Shown here one piece after another: positions 12,621 through 24,138 of a stretch of DNA of 64,000 bases. Position 1 is the stretch's first letter; each line of letters begins with the position of its first letter. This DNA comes from Nicotiana tabacum. Its lineage: Eukaryota; Streptophyta; Magnoliopsida; Solanales; Solanaceae. A model generated the notes under the pieces. The model had not been told where the DNA came from and searched no databases. It saw only the letters and a list, made by a program, of their open reading frames with translations. The DNA lies in NCBI RefSeq assembly GCF_000715075.1, contig NC_134087.1:159451436-159515435 (forward strand), given 5' to 3'. Made by a program: the position numbers and the translations under genes.

Positions 12621-14799
12621 TGTCACACCTCCTTTTTCTACCCCCGGAAGGGTATAAGGGAATTTTTTTCAATTTAAGTAACAATCGAAATAGGATTATT
12701 TGTTTAAAATCAGAGTCACCACTTGGGATAATTTATGGTGTCCCAAGTCACCGGTTAAATCCCGAATCGAGGAAAGATTGACTCTGTTTACAGTCCGCGA
12801 ACACAGAAATCCGGGAGAAGGTGTTAAGCATTCCCGAGTTCCGTGATTTTAGCACGGTCGCTCAACTATTATTATTGGCCTATTTATTTGATTTTAAAAA
12901 CATCGTTGAAACCTATGTGCTTTTTATACCTTTTAAAACTGCTTTTAATAATACGATTGTTATACAGCTAATTATTTGATTACACGTCGCGAATCATGTC
13001 ACAGGAGCCGTACCCAAGATCCATAACATGTTTATTTTATTAACAAGATTAAATTGTGACCGGGTCACATAAATGTACCCCCAGATTTTAGAATTGTGTA
13101 TCAAACCTACGTCACGGAAACCGTACCCGTAGCTATGCTACATTATTATAGCGCGCCTAAAGCAAACTACGAAGGTTCATAAATTAATTAATTTTCTAAT
13201 ACTAATGATACAGATCTAGCGTGTAGCTAATAGGCAAACCCCAAAGATAGATCCAACTATGATTCACGACACCTCAGACTCTTCTTTACGAGACCTTACC
13301 AAATCAATCCTATTGATAAGCAACAAATCTATATCCACTTGTTACATAATTAATCATCCATGGATATACCAATTGAAATTAAACCAAGCTATTAATTAAC
13401 ACTACACATCATGGTGTACTTCAGTTTATTAAATCAGATCCAACCTTTAACTATAATAATAAGCTAACTTCAATGCTTTAAAGTGGCACGACACATAATA
13501 CAAAATTTTGTAAAAAAAAAAACCATGCTTTCAGTCAAAATGATCAAGCAAATTAAATTAGGCAGAAATCATTAATTATATGAGGGACATGCCTGCCAAT
13601 ACAGCAACAAATCAGTTGAACATAGTTCTTCTTCTTTTAACGCAATGTAAAATGCTTCAATAACTCCATATTTACATAGAAATGCCTCAACTCAGTTTAT
13701 AAAAGACAGATGGTAATCCTTCGGACAACCCCTAAAAATATGAACCTCGAATTAAAAATACGGTGCGACTTTGCACTGAAAACCTCGTGGGAACTCAACG
13801 GATCTCTAGCTCGCCGGAAATTTGGCGACAAACAAAAGGTCTACGGCTATTCTGTAGCAGATGGGTCCAAACGGCTGGGTTTCCTCCCTTGCTAGCTTTC
13901 CACCATTTTATGTTTTTAGTTTTTTTTTGTTGTCAAGAAGAAGAAGATAAAACGACTCCAGCTCCTCTTTACCTTCAGCAGCTTAGGTCTGCGTGTGCTT
14001 AAGGTGTGTCGAGTAAGAAGAAGCTTGAAAGATATGGCTGTTGGTTTGGAGAGGAGAGTCAAGCTGGAATTCTTAACGAAGAAGAAACTTAAGGTGTTTT
14101 TGTTCTCCAGATCCGAAATGGCTGCTATGGAGTGTGTGTCCGTGAAGAAAAAGTTCACATCTAAGGCCTTTCCTCTGTTAAAAACGGCCTCAGCCCTTCA
14201 TCTAGGTTAGGCATTTGGTTCCCTTTGTCGACGAAGGAGGAATTCAGGTAGGGGGTCGATCGTGTTCTGCGGTTGGTTTTTAGACATAGCTATTAGGTCT
14301 TCTCCTATGTCTTCATGAGGAAGATGACCCTTTTTTTTGGTCCCTTGTCAAAAAACGGCTCTCAGCTCTTATTTTAGTCTAGGGATCTATATATTTGTAG
14401 GGTTTTTTAGGTTAAGGGGTATGGGCCTAGGAACTATGGGCTTGGGAATGATGGGCTAGGTCCAAAATTAGGTCTAAAAATGGGTTGCTCGAGCCCAAGT
14501 TTTATTCTTTCCTCGCGAACGAGACTAAAATGCGATCTCATTATTAATTAATCCTACTCAAGTAAATTAACTGTTTAAATAAGACTGGTCGTTAAAACAA
14601 AACTATTTTTGGTATTTTTCAAGATTAAAAATGACTACAAAACATTAATGAAACTATTTTTTTGTAATTTTTGTTTTCTTGTAATAAAATAAAGTAAAAG
14701 AGTAAAAATGAGTTGAAATACCTATATTATGCCTACATTAAATATTTACGTACTAAAATATGAAAAATCTTGGGGAGGGTCAAAAATCACATGTCTACA
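12621..14799 (-). repeat. Element B 3' LTR
   Basis: Begins TGTCACACCTCC and ends CATGTCTACA (revcomp TGTAGACATG...GGTGTGACA). It matches the 5' LTR at 24139-26338 with mostly transitions; near the start it lacks about 21 bases present in the other copy (around 24330-24350). Contains the 8-bp inverted repeat ACTTGGGA (12721-12728) / TCCCAAGT (12741-12748). Confidence 0.93.
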
Positions 14800-14813
14800 G
14801 CTGCCCCTCTTTG
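14800..14813 (-). other. Element B polypurine tract
   Basis: On the minus strand AAAGAGGGGCAGC immediately precedes the LTR start TGTAGACATG. This is the expected primer for plus-strand DNA synthesis and fixes the element's orientation. Confidence 0.88.
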
Positions 14814-14911
14814 ACTGGAAATGCGAAGAGTTTTCGTACAAAGAATGACTAGACAGGTTTTTTGACCCGACCCTTATTTAAGGAGACCAAAACTAAGAGA
14901 AAAGTGGAATG

Positions 14912-14980
14912 TGATCGAGCCCTAGTATCTGAGCTGCCTACATATCCTTGGCTATAAAGGAATCAGGCCACGTGTAGTTC
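14912..14980 (-). other. Conserved hairpin motif, copy 1 (element B)
   Basis: Contains GCCTACATATC...GAATCAGG...TGTAGTTC. Outer pairing CTACA/TGTAG and inner pairing CCTT/AAGG with a 7-base loop. Related copies are at 18496, 21947 and 23196. It lies close to the PPT end of the element. Confidence 0.75.
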
Positions 14981-15454
14981 AGAGGTGAGTGAGATGATGG
15001 AGTATACCGAGGTGGAGAGCCGGTCGAGGTGCCGTTCCACCGAGGTTCCGGTCCGCGGTCCTGTTATTACATAAAAAATCAAAACATGAAAAAGACTAGG
15101 TAAGCCTGTCAACTACAAGTTACAAGATACCTATCTATAAGTCTTCTGAAGCTTGATCTTGAGTCTTTAGTGGTTCTTCATGCGGACTTTAGATTTGAAC
15201 CTTGACGTTTGCTAGTTGTAGGTGCTAGTTCATTCTTTTTCAGCTTTTCAGACCAAAACCGGACATACCATGCTTGTGACTTCAACCATGTCTTGAGCAG
15301 CTCATATTTTCATCAACTTCTGCATCTGGATTCACTTCTTGCCTTTCTCTTTTTTTCTTTATTGTGACTAACTTCTATTGATCACCTCGGACTGTTGACT
15401 CGCATTCTTGACGTGAGCTTCTTTTGTTGCTGACTTGAATTGTATTCATAAGTG

Positions 15455-16535
15455 AATTCTCTTATTCTCCAGGTAGGCCTGATTACCAACATTTGAACTG
15501 CATCCTCTTGTTCTCCAAGCGGGCACCTGATTACCAAACTTGAATTGTATTCCCTTTGTTACCTTAAACTATTTTCCTTTGAAACTTGTGTTGTCTTCCT
15601 TTGAAACTTGAACTGTATTCCCTTGCTCTCCAGGTGGGCGCCTGATTGCCAAAACTTGAACTGTATTCCCTTGCTCTCCAGGTAGGCGCCTGATTTCCAA
15701 AACTTTAACTGTATTCCCTTGCTCTCCAGGTGGGCGCCTAATTGCCAAAACTTCAACTGTTTTCCCTTGCTCTCCAGGTGGCCGCCTGATTGCTAAACTC
15801 CTTTGAACCTTGCTTCTCCCCTATGTTCTTCAGGTGGGCTCATGATTGCTGTCGTCCTTTGAACCTTGCTGCTTCCCTATGTTCTTCAGGTGGGCTCCTG
15901 ATTGCTGTCTTCCTTTGAACATTGCTGCTTCCCTTCGTTCTCCAGGTGGGCTCCTGATTACCAACACTTGCACTACTTTTCCTCAAAACTTGAACTGCTT
16001 CCCTTTGTTCTTCAGGTGGGCTCCTGATTGCTGAACTCCTTTGAACCTCGCTGCTTCCCTTCGTTCTCCAAGTGGGCTCCTGATTGATGTCTTCATTTGA
16101 ACATCGATGTTTCCCTTCATTCTTTAGGTGAGCTCCTGATTGCTGTCTTCCTTCGAACATTGCTGCTTCCCTTCATTCTCCAGGTGGGCTCCTGATTGCT
16201 GTCTTCCTTCGATCGTTGCTGCTTCCCTTCGCTCTCCAGGTGCACTCTTGGTTGCTGTCTTCCTTTGAACATTGCTGCTTCCCTTCGTTCTCCAGGTGGG
16301 CTCCTGATTACCAACACTTGCGCTGCTTTTCCTCGAAACTTGAACTACCTACCTTTGTTCTTCAGGTGGGCTCCTAATTGCTGAACTCCTTTAACCTTGC
16401 TGCTTTCCCTTTGTTCTCCAGGTGGGCTCCTAATTGCTGAACACTTGCATTGCTTTTCCTTGAAACTTAAATTGCTTCCCTTGAAACTTGAACTGCTTCC
16501 ATTTGTTCTCCAGGTAGGCTCCTGATTTCCAATGT
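15455..16535 (-). repeat. Minisatellite in element B 3' region
   Basis: About 18 degenerate units, mostly 50-63 bp with a common 57-60 bp form, each holding CTCCAGGTGGGCTCCTGAT or a close variant and often CCTTTGAACATTGCTGCTTC. Because many units are multiples of three, the minus strand stays open over several units in more than one frame, giving repeated peptides such as QEPTWRTKGSS and RSPPEEQREA. No start signal or domain supports a gene. Confidence 0.92.
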
Positions 16536-16689
16536 TTGAAACGACCCCTCTGAAATTGCTGCTTGTGAACATGATTACAACAAAACAAACAAACAAAAGA
16601 AATTTTTCTGCCCTAGTTTGATATCGGGAACATCTGTGAGTGTTAATCTAATCATAATACCCAAAAGCTCTAAGAATTTAAAAGCTAAA

Positions 16690-16975
16690 TCCCATTATCC
16701 AGGAGGGTCCTGAAAATTAAAAATTAAATCTCATCTCAAGAGTGACAACTTCAAAGCTAAATTCTATTTCCTAAAGGTAAAACTTACGCTAAATCTTATT
16801 GTCTATGAAGGTCTTAAAAACTTAAAACTAAATCCCATTATCCGGGTCCTGAGAACTTTAAATTAAATTCATTATCCAGGAGGGTCCTGAAAATTTAAAT
16901 TAAGTCCCATTATCCAGGAGAGTCCTGAAAATTTTAAATTAAGTCCCATTATCCAGGAGGGTCCTGAAAAGCCAA
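16690..16975 (-). repeat. Short tandem repeats CCCATTATCCAGGAGGGTCC
   Basis: Five to six degenerate units of about 35-60 bp, each with a version of ATCCAGGAGGGTCCTGAAAA followed by AT-rich sequence. They lie between the minisatellite and the gag-proximal part of element B. Function unknown. Confidence 0.85.
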
Positions 16976-17234
16976 GAACGAACTTACCTGAGCCGCACTC
17001 TCTTCCTGGAGGATCTCTGTAGATTGAACAAAATTCCTTGCCTCTGAACCATGCTTTTCCTCATGGAGGGTTCTTGTAGATCGAACAAATTCTTCTTTCC
17101 CCTTCTCAAACCGCCTTTGTGCTGACAAAATTTGGGCACGACACTTGAAATTCAAACTTCCAAGCTTTGATTTGGACACAATTTTCGTCCCTGTTTCATA
17201 CAAAGAGAACTTGTGAGTTTATAAATATAGTGGT

Positions 17235-17775
17235 TGGTTTGTGGCCTTGACTTTAAGGGAGATTGCTCCTTCACTTCCTATGATAACTTTGATTTCCACT
17301 CGAAAGACCTTCCTTGTTTATTGACTAACTACTTTCTCTGTCACCCTTATCACTGAAAATACCTCTGTATCCGTTCAAACCCAATACCATTCATCTGTTG
17401 CATTGTGCTCTTGCATTGACATGTACTGAACCTTTGTGTTTCACATGAATCCCAAAGCACATCAATTGCCATCCACTCAGTGCGCATGCTGTTCATTCCT
17501 GACTTTAAACACTGGCTTGGCCTTGAGGTCTATTGCTCCTTCACTTGCCATGATAACTTTGATTTTCTCTTGGAAGACCTTGCTAGTCATTGGTTAACCA
17601 CTTTTTTTGTCAATCTTATCACATAAAATACCTTTGATCTATTCCAACCCAACACCATCTATCTGTTGCATTGTTCATGAATTGACATATACCGATCCTT
17701 TGTATTTCACATGAATCTCAAAGCACATTGATTGTTACCAACTCAGTGCACTTGCTTTTCTTTCCTGACTTATGA
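17235..17775. repeat. Direct duplication of about 250 bp in element B
   Basis: The segment from about 17262 to 17505 is repeated, diverged, at about 17535 to 17765; shared blocks include GATAACTTTGATTT, ATCTGTTGCATTGT and TTTCACATGAATC. The 16976-17234 stretch before it and 17776-18495 after it show no recognisable gene. Confidence 0.85.
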
Positions 17776-18495
17776 CACTTTGATGTGCTAGCCAGATCCT
17801 GTTTTGTGCAATTGGAAAGCTGGTGGCGAATTTTGAAGTCATTTCTCACTTGTTCTGACCAAACAGACCCAGGTAGAAACTTATCAGATGTGGATACCAA
17901 CTCTAATGACCATGACATGCACCTGTGGCCTAATCTGTCAAGCAAGTCTGATGTTTAGCTCTTGTTATACCCCTAAATCGTGAAACTGGGCTTCAATGCT
18001 CTGATTATCCAATCTGATTCACGATCCCTATTCGACTTGTAGTGCCCGAAGGGTTTTCACCATCAAGCCCCTCTCATTTTGTTCTTTCTCTCAACTCATT
18101 GTCGCCTTATGGTGCCTATGAAGGTTTTCACTGATAAGACTCTCTCATTTTGTTCTTTTCTTCTTATTTTCTCTGATTCCGTAGATGACAAGGCATTACC
18201 CATATAGTAAAAACATCATGTGTTCCTGGCATGTCTACCTCGACATTCTCAAAGATTATCTGAGAGGTCTTTATTGGACCATAATGTGGCTTTTGGGAGG
18301 GGTTAAAAAGAAAGTATATCATAAAGGCTCAAAATAACTAAGACAACAGGGTTAATTTATTTACAACTTTTGGAATCCATTCTAACAACTTTGCCAGAAT
18401 TTCTAAAACAGGGGAATTTGAATCTCTTTTTCCTTTTACTAAGAAAGACTGCCCCACTCTCGACTTCGTGGGATTATGAAATATTTTATTTGGTA

Positions 18496-18557
18496 TGACC
18501 GAACCGTAAGACTGCCTACATATCTTGTGGTGACAAGAATCAGGTCAAACGTAGTTC
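18496..18557 (-). other. Conserved hairpin motif, copy 2 (element B)
   Basis: Contains GCCTACATATC...GAATCAGGTC...CGTAGTTC. Inner stem CTTGT/ACAAG with loop GGTG. The outer stem CTACA/CGTAG has one A-C mismatch on the plus strand but becomes a G-U wobble on the minus strand, which is the element's RNA strand. Confidence 0.75.
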
Positions 18558-18569
18558 ACAAAACTACTT

Positions 18570-18715
18570 TTTGTTACTATTTGCCTTTTCTTTTCCTTTT
18601 TTTTTCTTTTCTCTTTTTTTTCTTTTTCCTTCTTTTTTTTCCTTTTTCCTTCTTCTTTCCCTTTTTTTTCTTCTTTATCTCTATTTTTATCTCCTTTTTT
18701 TTGAATTTGCCTTTT
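18570..18715. repeat. Polypyrimidine tract
   Basis: About 145 bases almost entirely T and C (purine-rich on the element's sense strand). Translates to artefactual Phe/Leu/Ser runs. Similar tracts occur at 21780-21935 and 23370-23470 in the leader. The stretch 18716-19703 between this and gag holds no recognisable gene. Confidence 0.9.
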
Positions 18716-19703
18716 GGAATGAACTTTGTAAAATAAACCTATGGGGACATGAATTCTTCCCTTTTTTTTGCGTATGACTCTAACTGGATTCCAAAAGAGG
18801 GGAGGTCAAAGAAGTTAGTACAGACTCAAAAGGGTATCAAATGATATAAGTGTTTGGCTAGCTGAAAGAAGTCCTCCCAATCCCTGAAAATGGCAAGTAC
18901 AACACATGCAACTTGAAATGAAAATTGAAGATCATGCACAATATTTCTTTTGCGGCTTCGGCACTGATATTACTGATATGCCTTCCACTCTTCTTTAGCG
19001 CCTTGTCAAGTACAAAACCCTCGTTGGGTGATTCCCTTTTCACAATGGATATCCTCCGTCAATTTGGAGAAAACTTCCTTGACTTTATTTTGTAACTTGA
19101 GATCCATTTGAACTCAAAGTTGCTTGCTTCAAATCGTCTGGGATGCACTCTCCTTTAATGAATTCTTGTCACCCTTTAACTTCCCAAATTATCTGCCCCA
19201 ATTTCACATGGTTTGGGCTTCAAATAATCTCAAAATGTCCAAATCTATATTTATTTCCCTCAAATGTCCCTATCATCTTCAAAATTATTTCATTGCTTCA
19301 TAATTGAACTAACTTTAAAACCAGACCTAGAATTATGCGTGCATGTCATGTCACTAGAGTCAGTAGGAAAAGAACTATAAAAGGAAAAGAGGACTAAACA
19401 AACACTGACTAGGAATAACAGAAAATTGCATTAGATAGATATTGAAAAAGTTTGGACAACAAAACAAGTAAAATAAGCTAGGATTACAACCCTGGAACAA
19501 TACTAGACAACACTAAACGAGCTACTACGACTAAACAAACTAAGCAAAATAAAAGGATAGAAGAGTTTAAGTCACAAGATAATATTCGGATTACAACCCT
19601 GAAAATAACCCGGACAACAAAAATGACAACAAAATAAACCACCAAGGCTCCTCCCCGACTAGCCAAGAGATGGAGCGTCTTTCCAACTACCAAGCACGAC
19701 ATC

Positions 19704-21572
19704 TTAGCCACTAAGTTCTGCATCAACATTACTAGAACCTTCAAAAGTCTTCATCACATTGTCCTTAGCAAATTGCTTTTGGGTCCCTTTGGCTGGCTTA
19801 TTCATAGGATCAACTTCTGGAACCAAGAGTGATAGCGCTGAAAGCTTTGCGACAAGTGGCCCTCCGAGGATCTCAGAAGAGTTCTCATATTCCTTTTCCA
19901 GTGACTGGAGTGAAGCCATATGCGTCTCATTATGAACAGGCAATGGACTTTGGCTAGTATATGCTGCATTTGGATTTTGCACGGTAATGTCACCTACATC
20001 AATAAACTTCTAAATTGGTTTTTTCAGATGCCAACACTTTTCTGTGCTGTGACCCGGGGCATCAGAGCAATATGCGCACCTTTGGGAAAAATCAAAATTC
20101 TTTGGAAGAGGGTTTGGCATTTTTATCTGAATCGGCTTCAACATGTCCAATTGCCTTAGCCTTTGGAACAAACTGGCATATGATTCTCCAATAGGAGTGA
20201 AAGAATTTTTTCTTTGCTGCTGCCTTCTCATTTTGTACTCTATCCTCGGTTGAAACCTTTTGCGTGTAGGTGGTTGATATGCTTGAGGAGGCGGGTAAGA
20301 TATTTGCGAAAATGGTGCAGGCCATCGCAGGTCTCGTGGGTGTGGAGCATATGGTGGTACATTGTGTATAGGGTACTGGGAAGGTGAGGTATGACTTTAG
20401 GGAATTTGTGGAGAGAAGTAGCATTGGAGAGAAATTTCTGGTGCACAAGGATATCCATGGGGTCGATGTCGAGGCTGAAAGCGTTGAGCAGGAATGCCCA
20501 GCAGATCATCTTTTCTATTTCCCTTTCTTCCACCCAAACTTACTGGGATGTTCTGAATGTCTTCCGTAGTATCTTTCAATATCGAATAACTCATGATTTT
20601 GCCTGACTTGATTACCTCTTCTACTATCTCCCCCATTTTTACCACATCATTGAAAGGTTTACCCAAGGTCGGAATCAAATGACTGAAGTAGGTGGGCCCC
20701 TGGGCTTGTAGAAAAAGCTCAACCATTTCTTCTTCACCAATCGGGGGACTGACTCGAGCAGCTTGCTCCCTCCATCTGAGCCCAAACTCCCTAAAGATTT
20801 CCTCCAGTTTCTTTTCTATCTTAGATAGGGAGGAGCGATCTGGGGTAATGTCTAATTTGTATTGAAAGTGCCGAACAAAATCTTGAGCCATGTCATCCAA
20901 TGTATGTCACTTACCGACCTTGACGATTATTCCATTTCAAAGCTTCCCCAGCCAAGCTCTTACTAAAATACGCCATCAATAAATCATCTTTCTCGCCAAC
21001 ACTTCTCATTTCCCTGCAATAACCCCTTAGATGGGCTACCGGATCTCCACGCCCCTCATACAAATTAAGCTTTGGCATTTTAGATCCTTTCAGCTTTCTG
21101 GATAGCTCATCTCGCCCTTCTTTTCCTGTGAACTTTTCATTTTCAACATGAGGCTCATTCCGAAGGCTCTGATTGTATGAGTCAGGAACCTTGTAGGCAA
21201 CCTTTGAGGGGTAATATTGGGCATCGGGTGCTCATTGTTGGGGATAGTGGATATGACAGGAGGGCAATTTTGGAGAAAGATAATTGGAGGACGAGTGATG
21301 AATCTACTAGGGTAGTTGGGAAAACTGTGATAAGCGGGAAAATCTGGAGAGTATGGGGAATCATCTGGCACTATGACCAGAGTTTGGGTAAGGTTAGCAT
21401 CTAGGAACGTAAGTGGTGGCGTGGGTGGTACTTTCCCAGTCATCCAAGCCCGATACATATCCGCCATGTGTTGTCTTAATATCCTCACCTCTTCAACCAA
21501 CCCATTGTCTTGTTCAACCAATTGCTTTTGGGCACCAGTATCAACCGACTCGATTCCGTTGCCGTCTGCCAT
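19704..21572 (-). pseudogene. Ogre/Tat-type gag, frameshifted
   Basis: Structural gag gene of element B. It starts at the ATG at 21572 (MADGNGIESVDTG) with a Glu/Gln-rich segment followed by HMADMYRAWM, a block characteristic of Tat/Ogre gag. The frame breaks near 21090; the capsid part continues with DPVAHLRGYCREM-like sequence near 21040, FGLRWREQAARVSP and EEEMVELFLQAQGPTYF (20900-20640), GESYASLFQRLRQLDML, and a Cys/His cluster CAYCSDAPGHSTEKC (20231-20010), a variant knuckle with C-x2-C-x5-H-x4-C spacing. A Met/Pro-rich tail runs to 19704. At least four frame changes make it non-functional. No pol follows, unlike autonomous Ogre elements. Confidence 0.85.
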
Positions 21573-21946
21573 TGCCTTTCGACCTTATGTTGTAGAGAAG
21601 AGTTACCACTTTAAGAACCACAAACCAACCATCTTTCTGCTATGAATATCAAGTCATCACGTTAGCGTTAGGGCATTTAACATAAGATAATCTCACTTTA
21701 TGTGCAATGCACCTAGCCACAATCGTCGGTTCTAAAATGACTTCGAGGGTACGAAGGTCAGTTGGTATCATCCCAATTTGTTCATTTCAAACCTCTCTTT
21801 TCTTTGCTTTTCTAGCACCTGCTTGCTCATTTTCCTTCCTTTTTTTTCTTTCTGATTATTGCTCTTTTCTTTCCTCTCATTTCTCACATCCCATAATTTC
21901 ATTTTTTTTCTTTTTCCCTTTTTCTTTTAATAACAAAAAAATGATT

Positions 21947-22012
21947 CGATCGAACCCTATATAGGTTGCCTACGTATCATGACGCCGTATGAATCAGATC
22001 TTTGCGTAGTTC
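21947..22012 (-). other. Conserved hairpin motif, copy 3 (element B)
   Basis: Contains GAACCCTATATAGGTTGCC (a small palindrome CCTATATAGG) followed by CTACG...CGTAG as outer stem and CAT/ATG plus a bulged extension as inner stem, around GAATCAGATC. Confidence 0.75.
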
Positions 22013-23195
22013 GGGAAGATCGGGAATAAAGTAAACAAACTAACGTTCTCTTTTTTTCTTTTTTATCTTTTTTCTACCTTAATGACTACTCTGATGAGAA
22101 ACGAGAAATAAAAGAAGCAAATCCTTTTTTTTTTGAATTTTCTAGACTTAATATTCTGTAACCTACTCCAAACTCAAGCTTAACGAACATATATTTTTTC
22201 TCTTTTTTTTTTCTTTTTTGAAACAAATACTCTAGTAAGGAAAAATCCTAGAAGAGAAAAATATATAAATATTTTTTTTGACCTTTTTTTTAGGAAAGAA
22301 ATCTAAAAAAAATAAACCAAAGAAATATATTTCGATTTTCGTTTGATATCCTAAAAGAAATATTCCGAACCAAGAAATGAAAAAGATAAACAAAATATTT
22401 TTGGATTTCAGTTTGATTACCTAAGGGAGAAACTCTGAAGATAAACCAAAGATAGAGTATGTTGTTTTTTTTTCTATGTACAATGTCCTAGAGTTCTAGT
22501 AAAAATATTTTTTTTAAAGTCATTTTTCATCAATTTCCCAAAGAAGCACCTCCAAAGAAAATCTTTTTGGATTTTTGGAACTAAAATCTTAAAGAACACT
22601 TTTAAAGAGGTACTAAAAGAAAATTCTTTTTTTTTTGAATTTTTAGTCTTAATGTACTAAAAGGAAATATAATAACAATTTTATTTTGAGTTCTAGATAT
22701 TAATTTACTAAAGGAAAACCACCTTAAAAGAATTAGTATTCTAAAGAAAACTTCTAACAGAAATATAAAACGCGAAACCTCTTTTTGTTTTTAGATTTTT
22801 GGGTTACAACATACTTTTTCAAATATAAAAGTAGAAGGTACAATAACAAAAGACTCGACGTTACTGTACAAAACTAAAAAGTAAAAGACGACATAAAATG
22901 AAGAACTTACTCAAAACATAAAAATTAAAACATATCTCCTTAAGCAACTCATGAATGAGTGATCCTGACTGGATGGTTACGGGTGTCTGTCATGATCAAA
23001 CCCCGGTAAGTAGATCCATACCTATATGAAAAAAACTCAAACCAACACTAAGTGAGACAATAACACTCCCTATTGGACACATGCAAGACATAATTGAGGC
23101 TATTTTTGCAAAATGGCTTATTTGGCCAAAAGGTGGCTAGAAGTGCAAATTTTGGCTAAGACCCCGTAAAGCCAAGAACATAAGATTTACTAGGA

Positions 23196-23263
23196 AGACC
23201 GGACCCTATGTGGGTTGCCTACGTATCACGCCCTGAAAGACGAGAATCAGGTATGCGTAGTTC
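23196..23263 (-). other. Conserved hairpin motif, copy 4 (element B)
   Basis: Contains GACCCTATGTGGGTTGCC-like sequence, outer stem CTACG/CGTAG and an inner stem CACG/CGAG with one A-A mismatch, around GAATCAGG. Confidence 0.75.
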
Positions 23264-24099
23264 GGGCAGATTGGATACGGGCAGGAAATAAAATTAACAA
23301 ATAACTTAGAGAAAATATATTTTTTTGGTCTTTTTTGAAAAATAATGAAACATGTAAACTCTTTTTGTATTTTCTTTTTCTTTCTTTTTTTTTTAAAAAA
23401 TTGACAGTGAAAGTGCAAACTCTTTTTTTTTTTGGATTTTTCATTTTCATTTTTTTTGTTTTTTTGAAAAAGTGTGAAAGAAAATTATAACTTGGCCCCA
23501 CTTGCTTCATTTTTATACTTCAACCTCTTTTTCCTCATTTACCCTCAAACCTCATTGGTCCGCCAAATAACCCATTTACCCTTGAAGAAATGCAACATGT
23601 AGCACATAGGATGCATCAAGATGGTCTGTTATTTTGGGTACACCTGTCATAGACGGACCCAACCCCTGTGTTGAGTCCCCAAAGTCAAATACAGATGATG
23701 CAAACAAGCGTTCCTACTAGGGATCCGTCATGAGGCTGAGTTATTCTATGTTTAAAACCTGGGTGCATTGTTCTAGACATGGCTTACCCGAGCGGACAAC
23801 TCGAGCCGAGGGGAGGCTGGGCAGCGTACCGGTAACCAAAAGATCATCTGACTTTGCAACTTGTCCGATCCTCGTTCTAAATTGGGAGATGATACTAACA
23901 GAAAGAAGTCACGCCAGCATGCACTCCTCAGAAGATAGAAGAGAGGGGTTTCGTAGTAGTTTATATATGCAGATCAGATAACATCAAAGCAGTAAAAAGC
24001 AACATTTAGCACATTAGGCCCAAACATGTAGATAAATCAGACAATAAATAAAGCCAAATATAACAATTATTCTAAGCTCGAATTCTTGAACCCTAAACT

Positions 24100-24134
24100 A
24101 GAGATTCTGGGTTCGATCCCCAGCAGAGTCGCCA
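24100..24134 (-). other. Extended tRNA-Arg-type primer-binding site
   Basis: On the minus strand TGGCGACTCTGCTGGGGA begins 4 nt from the LTR end, the usual Ogre/Tat primer site. On the plus strand the similarity to a tRNA 3' end continues through a full T-arm: CTGGG-TTCGATC-CCCAG followed by CAGAGTCGCCA including the CCA tail. About 35 nt resemble a plant tRNA-Arg 3' part as I remember it. It is not a tRNA gene: the 5' half is absent and CCA is encoded. Confidence 0.85.
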
Positions 24135-24138
24135 GAGC

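Larger units (their letters stand above)
21573..24099 (-). other. Element B leader between primer site and gag
   Basis: A 2.5 kb AT-rich, purine-rich (minus strand) untranslated region. Autonomous Ogre elements often carry an extra ORF before gag; I see none here. It contains hairpin motif copies 3 and 4 and two long homopyrimidine tracts. Confidence 0.7.

Noticed and set aside
15455..16535. Regularly spaced repeats that might suggest a CRISPR array
   Set aside because: Units are degenerate, adjoining, in a eukaryotic retroelement and have no distinct spacers.
18476..18777. Hydrophobic Phe/Leu-rich ORFs resembling membrane proteins
   Set aside because: They are translations of a polypyrimidine tract in the non-coding part of element B.
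24100..24134. A tRNA gene
   Set aside because: Only the 3' half is present, CCA is encoded and it sits exactly at the primer-site position of element B.
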